A DNA stretch of 64,000 bases from Dromaius novaehollandiae (lineage: Eukaryota > Chordata > Aves > Casuariiformes > Dromaiidae): the NCBI RefSeq assembly GCF_036370855.1, contig NC_088099.1:92629820-92693819 (forward strand), read 5' to 3'. The position numbers and the translations under genes are program-made. The notes beneath the pieces are model-generated. The model had not been told where the DNA came from, searched no databases, and was given only the letters and a program-made list of their open reading frames with translations. This document shows positions 53,677 to 64,000 of this stretch, in pieces. How positions within the stretch are numbered: position 1 is the stretch's first letter; the number at the start of each line of letters is the position of its first letter.

Positions 53677-56600
53677 CAATATTGCAGACAGTGTTCTGGA
53701 AACAATTCCTGCTATTGGTTTACTTTCTTGAAAGAAAAAAACAAAACAGTGGAGGAAATAGATTTATTTATTTTTTCCTGACTTGCATACCAGATGAGTT
53801 TTAGAATGGGGTATTTTGAAACAAGCAGAGTAGTCTGTATAGAAAATGCGGTATGTTTTAACTCGAGTTCATTTTTATTTTTAACAAATTCAACACAACC
53901 TTTTATTTAACTTCAGTAGAGAATTTTTTGACATACTTTCTGAGCAAAGTATGAAGGCAATTCTGACATTATCTATTTTAATAGTTTTAAAAAAACTTTA
54001 ACAAGACATTATGCTATGAATGACTTATGAATAGAATGAAAATACAAATGTATAATCAGGACCTGAAATAACCAGTTTCAAAATATTCATGTGCAGAATA
54101 AAAGCACATGGCAAACTATCAGTTCTCTAGGAAACAGCAATTTTGTTCAGTGCTTAATGTGACATTGCAAGTGTTTTGCTTTTTACTCCTCAGCGCAAAC
54201 TACTAACTTCCACTTGACTACCTGCTGTTTTTCCTACATTACTCTTTTGAACACAATATGCTCAAAAGAGATGATCTGATCAAAGCTCCTATGGATTACC
54301 AGATCAGTTAAAAAAATTACATGTATCCAATTTCATGGTTACCTAAGAAATTCAAATTTTACTACTCCTTCTCCACTAGAGGTCTCTACAGACAGCACAG
54401 AAACCTCGGAAACTAACTTTCCCAGCGACAGTTGGTGTTGATGTGCTGTTTGCACGTGCACAAGTGTGTCCAAAACAGTGTCTGTGCTACCACTTTATAG
54501 TTGTATTATAAGTAGATCCAATTTCCATAGTATTTTTAAGCAAGAATGTTTACAGTCCAGATGAAAACATTAATGTTTGAGTGATTGCTTTTGTGATGTT
54601 GCACCAGGTGAGAATCTCACCTGATATCTTCAGGTAAAAGGACTAATTCCATTTCCGTAAGTAAGGCTATAGCAAAGCCAGAAGGACCAACAATAGCCAG
54701 TCCTAAAACATTAGAAATGCGATATCTTTGTTTTCCTAAGAGCATCTCACTCTAAGACCAAAGCGAGATCCTGATTTCACTACTTTTAATTCTGTTAATT
54801 TTTGTGGAGTTACTGGTGAGCTGAACTGGACTAACTGGGGGTCCTCCCTTTGTCAGACCTGTACAACTGCATTTTTTTGCATGATGTCTCCAAAATGGCT
54901 AGCTGTGTGTGACAAATACCTGACATACACTCTCTGGCTTCATACACATTTATTTATAGACCTAAGCCTGCTCTGCTTAAAAGAACATTTTTATAACGTG
55001 GAATGTGCAGCGATGTGCCCCTGCATACTTCAGGAAGATGGAATGATCTTTCTATGCTGAACGGAATTTTAGATTTCCAACTTATTACTGTATGCAAATA
55101 TCCTGTTCCCATTTTAAGTTTCAGAACTTAGATGGCACTTTGCCAATTGCTCTAGCCTGTCTCAAATCCAGCATTGTCAAGTAAACAAAAGAGACGAGCA
55201 TGTCCTATGTAAGTGGAACAGAGTAATGCTCTAAACATGTGATGGAGGAAAAAGTACCAAAGCAGATTTTCTGAGGGATAAGTCATTTGCAAAAACCGTT
55301 TGGCTATGCAGAAGACAGAGACACAGAAGACTGCTGTGCTCATTTTGCACGTGGCTAAGACCTGGGTGTCTGTGAATCAACCCCTACCACCTCTCTGCTG
55401 CCTAGTTTCTGCTGGAAGGAAGGCTGGGTGTGCAGACTGAGAAGGAGGGACCCTGGGAGCCCCGAGGGATATCATGGAGCACATTCAGTGATCAGGTTTG
55501 ATGTAGCTTTTGACACTTTGGAGGCCCAAGGCCAACTGCAGAGAAGAGAAGAAAAAGAAAATCCTTTCTAGTACAGCATCACTGATTAATAATATAGAGG
55601 ATTTGGGTAGTGAGTAAAGAGGTTAGGTACAGGGACACAACTTCCTGTGGAGTCTGTGATTATGGAGCAGCTCAAAAAGAAACAAGTACTTTCAATGAAC
55701 CTCAAGAGCAGGTGCTTCATGAGAAGGTCTATGGGAGGGGAGAACATGACCGAAATATAGCGATACAAGACCTGGAGCTGAAGGGTTTCAGAGCACATGC
55801 TGTAAATGAGCTATGTTGCTCTACCCCGGTGAAGAATAGAGGAAATTTTTTCCAAATGGGTTAACTTCTCTGCTACCTCTGTTTCAGAGCTTGCAGTTTC
55901 AGGTTTCATATTAGTAAGGTATTTTGAATTAGCATGTTTGAAATCTTTGGTTGCAAAGCACTTTTTTCTACTGTGATGATAGATGTATTCAAGTTACTCA
56001 AAATGACTTCCAGCATCCCTTCAGTTTTGTACATCCATCAGGTTATAGTTGCCAAAAAGAACTGTAAGAAAGTTTGACATATGCTTCATTTTTATAGTTG
56101 CAGGAGTCTTTCCACCACTAAATGTCTAAATACTACTTCTACATCCTGCAAAAGTTAGGTATGATTTCTTCTCAATAGAACTGGGAAATGTAAATTGAGG
56201 CCTCAGGGGGACTCATCTCAAGAGTTAGATATACATAAGCTCATCTTGCCCCTCAGGATATATGCTGAGTAAAAGAGCTCTATGGAATATCCACGTTTAG
56301 GCTTCTGGATGATTCCAGTAATCTCTACTTTATCCCCAGATTAGTCTAGCTAGCAAAACTCTAGGCTAAAAGCTGGGGATAAATCTAAATTTGCATATGG
56401 TGGGTTTCTTCAGTTTCATTATTGGCATAACTCCAAAATAAATTATATTTGAGTACTTTATAAATGATTATAAAAAGAAATTTATGCATTTCTTCCTAAC
56501 AGCACTTATATATTGCATAATACAGTACATGGAAGGCATTACTGTCCTCAAAATCAAACTGAGCCACACTGAATTTAATATAATTGCCAAGACAATTAAA

Positions 56601-59600
56601 GTATAAGTCATGTTATTACATAATGATGCAGTATTTTATGCCCTGATTCAGCAAGGCATTTAAAACTAATCCTAACTAAAAGTAGTTCTCTAGTTCCATT
56701 GGATGCTCACAGATTTAAAGTTAAATGGGGTCTAAGTATTCTGAAATGAAGCCACTGAGCTGTGTCTATGCACCTAAAAGCATGTAGCCATTTTTGCAAA
56801 TAAAATCAAATTGTTTTGAAGTTACAGCTGTTGCATTACATCAGCATGTCTGCTAATTTTGGAAAATCGTATTTAGAAAGAATTATAAAATATCTAATGC
56901 AGAGAAAGAATTCTTGTGTAGCAATATGCAGCATTTCTCCACTTTAAATATGTATATTCATAATGCCCTTTATATATGGATGCACCACATCTTTCTTCTC
57001 ATTAATGAAGTTTGACAATTTGTGACAGGACAGAAAGGGAATTCATTATATTTAGTAATAGAAAACCCATTTCTCATTTTTCTAGCACCAAGCAGCTGCA
57101 ATGAAATTGCCTAAACCACTATATCACAATTCCCAACCTTTGTGGTTCTTAAGGTCACCCTCAAGGGTCTTCAATTTCCTTATGTTCACAGCTTGGCACT
57201 TGGTAATTTTCAGAATCGGGAAATACAAGGAAGCTATATATTTTTATTCTAAGAAGGAATTTTTTTGATTTGAGGAGAAATAAATCTGTCAGGTTGAAAA
57301 TATTAAAAATCAGAAGCTTGACTGTAATAATCACAGCAATGTCCATGCCAATTTTGTTTAGCAAACTTTAGAATGAAAATTTTCTGCATGACAAAGAAAC
57401 TTCCTCTCTCCCTCAAAGAAATTGTCAGTGTAAGGGAAATGGAATTTTTATTTCAATAATCAATGGAGTTTAAGGGTAATTTATGGTAGTAAGGCTGAAA
57501 GGCACCCAGTATTACTTTTCCTTAAAAAGTTATTCAGTATTCTTGCTGCTGCCAACCTCAGTGGACTATACTGGCTAAAATGAAAGAAGATAAAGTCATT
57601 TTCTCTATATATAAAATGGTCATATGCTTTGTACAGTAGTATTAATTATTAAGGAAGTGCTACAATAGGCAATAATACAGCTTTCAGTTGATTTTCTTAA
57701 GAATGTCTTCAGACAGGCTCAAGGCTAACGAATTCCAGCAGCACAAATTGAAAAAATCGTTCGCTTTGGGCTCTGCAAGGAGATAAAATAAGGGTTTCCT
57801 TTTTAACTCACTTTATTTCCACTGAAGATATAACATTACCTTCGAAGATGGCTTTTCCCTAATTCTTTATTAGTGTGTAACTTGAAAAAATAAAAACAAA
57901 TATTTCTGTTCCAGTTAAATTTTTGCTCTTAGTGGAAAAAGAGTCTGAATATGAAGAGAGTAATTAAAAGGCGCAAAAGCTTTAGATAGATAACATGTTG
58001 AAAAGCAAGCTAATTTTTATTTATTCACTTCACTACCTGAACTTCCAAAGATTTTTAACTTTTCTGTATCTTTTCATTGAAAAACTACTTTGCCTTATCA
58101 TCATGGTAAATGATACTCTACAAACTGATATGTCCTGCATGCCAGAAGTGTTATGCTGGCATTGAAGTACTGAGAACTGTCTGCTCAAGTGTGAGTTTGT
58201 AGCTATAGCTATCATTAGTTAATCATTGAAATAAATTACAACAAGTTAATTTCTCGGCTTGATACAATTTATATTACTTCTGACATATCCAGGAATATCT
58301 AGATTTATAATTTCCATATCGTATTGGATTTGTCAATCCCTGGATGTGCCTTGTCACTTTGAGAGCTGCTTACATTGGTTATTTGCCTGTAAAATACATA
58401 CATAACTTCAACCTAAACAGTCAGTTCTCAGTTCAGTGCAAACACGTTCACAAAAATGACATCGTTAGCAGGATTTTTTCAAACCAGAGTTGTGTAGCAG
58501 AAATGCAGTGTATTGTAAAGAGGCTGGCCATTCCCACTGGTTAGCAGATATTATTTCCTACTCACCCATGAGCTTCCTGAGTGAATTTGGGCAAGACCCT
58601 GAGAATGTATCTACAAAATGAAGTATGAGACAGCAAACCTCAGGCTAGCACAGATGCTTGCTAGTAACACCATGCAGTGCAGCACAGCTGCCCCGATGTT
58701 CTGGTATTTCTGCTATGCTCTGGCTTTTCCAGAAGTTGCTTCCTAAATACCATGTTATTTTGATTATTTTTTCTTGTGATTTTTTGTAATACTAATAAAA
58801 TGACCTATGGAGGTATCCTCCCATGCACACTGCATAGAAGCAGTAAAATCAAAAGCTGCCTGTACTGTGGATGTGCTCTTTGTTATATTATTGAAGAGAA
58901 CTGCCTCATTGTTCAGCTTTTATTTCCTCCACGCTGCAAGTGCATTTTTGGAGATATTGTTGTACTGGTAAGATACAAGCAGCAAGCAACAGAAATCCCC
59001 CTTTTTGAGAAGCTTGGATTTTATGATATTGCAGGTCTTGTAACAGGACATATGCGAATCATATATCGTTACAGCTGACTTTGCCTGTTGTGGATTTAGG
59101 TGTGAAGTTATGCCAAAATCAGGCATAACATAGGATCAGAGGACTTGCAGCAATGTTGCAAGAGCTCACTTCAGGACTAGGTCTCAAAATGGCATGTAAG
59201 CTTTCCTTTATTACAGCTTTAACTGTCACTGATAGTTAAAACTACTTGTTCCGGGACCAACGGGATCTCTGGGTGCCTGAATAGCTTTTTACTGCCACCT
59301 CCTCTTTTCTCTGACTTCTGATTTCTTCTTCCCCTACTGCCTTCCCTGTTCCTTTCCTTTTTTTCCTCTGTGTCTAGTCACCAACTTAACCACTGAGCTG
59401 TTTATCATTAGTCATATAGGCAATATACTTAAAAGCCAAACCCCTGAACACAGAACTGTTAGGGCATTTGCTTTTGCTGTTTTAGGTTGCTTGTGTAAAC
59501 TCTAAGCTGCTGAATACGGTTATTCACACAAGTACTTTTTGAGCTCTTCTTTGGATACAAAGATGAATTTCAACGGGAAAATTTTTGGTATGAATTCAAA

Positions 59601-62600
59601 CTTTCCTCAAGTTTGGTTAAATTCAGATGTGGAATTTTAATTGGTTGTAAGTATATAATACAACTATAAGAAGTTGATTAGATGTTTGAAATTGAAGACT
59701 GAGAGTACAACTTGTTTAGTAGGAGACAACACAGCTGCTTAAATAGCAGTAAACCGTGGCAGAGGATTTTCAATAGTCCCTCTGTTTTACATCAGCAGCA
59801 GACTTTGGCTGAAGAAATAGTCCAGAAAGATCTAACCTAGCACCCATTTAATCTCTCTGTAGCAGTGAAGTAAGGAGATTTTATGGGATGTGCTATTCAT
59901 ACTGCTAGTACAGTAGATTAAAAAAAAAAAAGTGTTCGAGATGCATCTATAAATTTTCCAGTTCAGCTGATTTTAGCCCCTAAATTACAAAACAACAAAC
60001 AAGTGTACATGAGCAAATGTGTGTCTTTGCAGATTTTCTTTATGGCTATGAATTTATTTAACTAATATTTTTGATAATATATTTTTTCTTGTCTTTCTTT
60101 TTCTTGTCTTCCTTAATTATTTTAATATTTCACTATCTGTTTTATATAACTTTGTTTTACTTTTAGAAATATGGAAAGAATATTTTGATATTATTTTGAA
60201 AATGGTATAAATGGAGATGTTGTTACTGATATTTATTTTATCTTAGCGATACCTGGCATTGTTTTGCCAGATAATACGCAGTTCAAGAGCACATACTAAC
60301 AATGACTATTGTGTGTCAGTGATTGTTACTGTATTTATCTGAGTTTTTATTCTTGCAAGTTTCCAACGTTTCACTGATAAAACCTTTGTTCTGGGGAGTT
60401 ACAATGAAGAATAACTATTCTAATGTTCATCAGTCTGAGATGTAATAAATCGTGCTTTCAGGAGCATTTAAAAAAGAGTTATCACTATATTTCAGAGTTG
60501 TTGCTATGCTAAACATCTGTGTAGTTCAATGGGAAGCTTTTGACACTTAGCATATCATGATTTTAGTGACTGTTGTGCATGAATTTTATAGGTGGTAAGT
60601 AGTGCCAGTATAATACCGATTTGGAGATACCATTGCTGTAGATGAAAAGGGTCGCAATAGTCACTAAATCTTTGCAACATCTAACTGCAAACAGGTTGCT
60701 TTGAGAACTAAGTGGTTAAATCACTGCTGTTGTTTCGGATGTTGTCTTATCAAAACCCTGAGTACTTTATAGCAAAGTAAGATGTGTACCTGTCCTCCTC
60801 TCTGCTCCTCTTCAAAACACTAATTTACTAGCCATATAGCTCAGCTGTACAAGAATAGACAACTAAGGCATGTAAATATTTATCAGATCACTAGATGTCC
60901 TCCTCCCACAGAATTTCTTGTTCTCAGTTAACAAACTGATAATCTTTTCTTGGAAAAGACCTAGAATCATGTACAGCTCTAAAAGATTGCCAGTGCAAAT
61001 CCATGTAGTCTCAAACGACCTGCTCCTGAAAAACAGCCACGAGGTAGGCCAGAACTCTGCAATTATGAAATATGTTTAATTATGCACTTATTAGGCCCTT
61101 AACGACTGTGGAGGAATTTTCTGTCACAGTAAGTGCTGCAGAAGCAGGGCTCTGTGAAACTATCCCCTTCTTGGACACTTGTAAAAATGCAGAGTGCATA
61201 AATATCAGACTGATAGTTTTGTAAGCAGCATTTTAGTTATAGCTGTGCAACGGTTTTATGGCTCTCTCTGTACACAGGTACATGAACTCCCATGATAATT
61301 CCTTACTTGTATGTTACACGGCCACTTTTCTTTCTATTTGTTCTTGCTGAGGAAATGCAGGCACTATTAGCTCATGTAGCTCATGTTTGGTGCTACGTTA
61401 ACATGCCTTTTGGTTTATTAAAATTTCCCAGAATGTCCTGTGTGACTATGGCTATCCCAGAAATGGGTAAATATTCATAGTCAGCTAAGGCTTGTCATCT
61501 GTAGGGCCTGCTACAGGCACAGCAGCTGGGACGATTTTCCTGGAGCTCAGCAAAAATTTGTGACCAGGGAGTCTGCGTGGTGCAGGTGTCTTGTCACGGG
61601 AGTTGCTTCTGGAAGGGGTAACTGGAAGGGGTAGGGTGCAGGATGGGAAAGGGAGGGATGCATGACGGAAGCCAGTGGAGTGGAGGGGATGATGAATACT
61701 CATTTTGTTTTTTCTAGGGCTGAAAATAGTTCCTGACTCTCTGGACAGAAGTCGTTGAAATTATGCATGCTCCTTGCACGCTGCTTTATAACTGAAAGTG
61801 CGCTTTTAATTGTTGATGATGTTAAGAATACCAAAGTTATAGCTATGATGTGTACTAGTACTTTAAAGGTATAACCTGAGAGACTGAAGTTTACCATGAA
61901 ACCAGTGGCAGAACAGTATTTTAAAATGGGTTATTGTTATTTCTGCAATGCTGTTACTAAGGTCTGGGACCCTACCCTGGGACCCTACAGGATGTTCAAA
62001 GAGCCTAATTTGAAGAGAAAGGAAAGCCCAGATAGAAGGAAGAGTTACAGTTTAAAATAGGCTACAGTCTTTTTTAGTGTTATATTTAGTGCTATTAGAT
62101 TTTCTCAGAGCTAATGTGGCATGTGAGAGACTGCATTTCACGGCATGATTAAAGGCACTAAAATAAATGGGATAGGTGACTAAAAGAGCAAAGTGATCGC
62201 ACTGAAGAAACATCTCCAGAATACTTACTGGTCTTCAAGAAAGAGTCGCCACTTATTTCTCTCTTGTGTCTGAGAGAGTTCTTGCATCATATGACATATT
62301 TGCAAAGCCCCTTCTGAAATACTTTGACCTGAATTCATGGCTGAGCTTCTATCTTGGCTGTTGTTTTTTTCTGACAATTCATCAGCATGTTAGCCTGAAG
62401 AAGTGGTCGTCTTCTGTGAAAGGCCTTTTGTGGGTAAACTGAGATAAATAGTAGTGTTGTAACGAGAGCCCTCTAATGAACCTTTCTCATGAGGAAGGAT
62501 GAAAAGATGTGTAATACTCAACTATATGATTTTTTCAGTGTGTGCCTGCTCTAGTGTCACTTAGAGACAAAGGAAGGACTTCAATCTTTTTCAATAGGCA

Positions 62601-64000
62601 TGGTACAGAGAATTTTTTAAGGTAGTGAAGAGCTATATAATTGTCTAGCTTTAGGGGTCTTTTTAAGATTTCAATGAGCTGTTGAATTTTGCTGAGATTC
62701 CAAGAAAAATGCAAGATTTTATAGGGATTTGCTGGAATTGGATTTTCATACCATTATGTATAGTTTCATTAACTTTCCTAATGAACCTTTACAGTTCATA
62801 ACTATCTGCAACAGGTACTTGGGAATATGACGGTTATCTTAGGGCGAGACTTCTTCTAAACGGATTAAACAGCTTTGAGTCTAGATCTGAATGAAACAAG
62901 ATAAATCCTCCCTGTGATTCAGGAATTTCAGGAAAGTAGCACCAGTGTTGAGTGAATATAAAATTCTAATAGAATTACACATCCTGGAAGTGGTTTTTAT
63001 TCAAGGATCAGTGCTACTGAGCTAAGAATAAAAGAGAGGCTCATTAGTATCCAGGAAAATGCCTCACAATAATCCTGAAAAGAAAAAGCAGTAGAATGGC
63101 CAGGTGAGCAACAGGGATTGATCCTGGAAGAAATGGGAAGAAGTCTGTGTAAATTTTGAGATGAAGAATAAAATTATTTTGAAGAATCACAAAGGTTTTA
63201 GTAAAATAAATAAGAACTTTGGTGGTGGGGCGTTCATCCTTTGGGGCACGAGCACTAAAGTTGGTCTAAAAAGTGTGACCTTAAATAAACTTTATAAACA
63301 TATGGGTCTCTTACTGCAAATATAGTAATAATTCATGAATTGTTACTTACCAACATCCTATGAAATCCACGCTATGAAATGTAGATCCTGCAACATATGT
63401 GAAAATCCCCCCAACCAATTCTAGGAACCTACTGTGGAATAGCGATGAGCCATGAGAAGATGATGTTCACGAGCCCAGTAAGATAAATCTGTGTAGAATC
63501 ACAGATTTTAGTTTTGAATCACATTTTTAGTATATTCTTATTATTTCACTCTTTTCAGTCACTTATATCTCACCATGTCCTTCATTTATAGGTTTAGATT
63601 CACATGCTGATGTTCTGTTAACACTGAAACTCAACCATTGCTTTGAAACATTAACTATTACTTTATTTGTTATAATTAGAATGAGGAAAAAACAACAACA
63701 TTAAAAAAAAACCCAGAAGTGCTGGAGTTAAGCACTGAGAACAATGAGACATGAGTGAACTTCAAACAGAACTGGGTTATTAGGTTATCTACCAGGTTTG
63801 AGTATTTTAGCTTCTTCTGTCTCTGTTGCAGTCTTCATCCACTGCTGTCTTTTCAGCCTCTGCTGGTAATTAATCACACACCAGCCATGACCTTAGTGTG
63901 GTCTGTAGTATCTTTATTTTTTCCTCACATCCTCCAGGTTCTTTGATGTTTCTTAATAACAACTTCTGCCTGTTCTTTACATTTTAGAACAGAGTTTGTA
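53677..64000. other. Region upstream of VPS4B, right part
   Basis: AT-rich DNA without recognisable exons, RNA genes or long repeats. Open frames (for example 55610-55864 and 58776-59078 plus) have no motif or splice support. It includes a G-rich tract at 61615-61657. By synteny it is the VPS4B-to-SERPINB5 interval. Confidence 0.6.
61615..61657 (+). other. Potential G-quadruplex tract
   Basis: Six runs of three or four G (61615-61618, 61628-61631, 61634-61636, 61645-61647, 61651-61653, 61655-61657) on the plus strand in otherwise AT-rich DNA. The first two runs sit in a duplicated CTGGAAGGGGTA. Confidence 0.6.

Noticed and set aside
44800..64000. SERPINB5 or other serpin exons expected by synteny
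   Set aside because: No serpin start, hinge or reactive-loop-like peptide was seen on either strand; the gene probably lies to the right.

Overview
The window looks like a piece of a bird nuclear chromosome. The genes are split by GT-AG introns. The introns are short for vertebrate orthologues (VPS4B spans about 18 kb). Promoters sit in CpG islands, and the recognisable interspersed repeats are two CR1 LINE fragments, the typical avian/reptilian element. There are no operons, prokaryotic genes or CRISPR arrays. A turtle or crocodilian cannot be fully excluded; species cannot be decided from the sequence alone.

Layout. (1) About 1-17,100: the 5' two thirds of KDSR (3-ketodihydrosphingosine reductase) on the minus strand. 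Seven coding exons give residues 1-231 of a protein of about 332; the last exons lie left of base 1. Its CpG-island promoter is at about 16,120-17,110 and carries four CCAAT boxes spaced 30-37 bp. (2) About 17,110-25,500: intergenic DNA without recognisable exons. (3) About 25,500-44,250: the complete VPS4B gene on the minus strand, 11 coding exons reconstructing a 441-residue ESCRT-III-disassembling AAA ATPase, with a CpG-island promoter at about 43,730-44,780. (4) 44,300-64,000: DNA upstream of VPS4B with no conserved protein recognised. It holds an uninterrupted (GGC)29 repeat, a possible small divergent transcript unit with two further splice-ready exons, an old degenerate tandem repeat, a CR1 LINE and a striking pair of adjacent hairpins at 53,567-53,676.

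VPS4B and KDSR lie head-to-tail on one strand, the same neighbourhood as the mammalian BCL2-KDSR-VPS4B-SERPINB5 block. BCL2 would be expected to the left and the SERPINB cluster to the right, but neither reaches into the window. The two genes have unrelated jobs (sphingolipid synthesis at the ER; ESCRT recycling at endosomes, midbody and nuclear envelope) and are neighbours by synteny only. All exon boundaries were set by hand from splice sites and reading-frame continuity, and every junction keeps phase.
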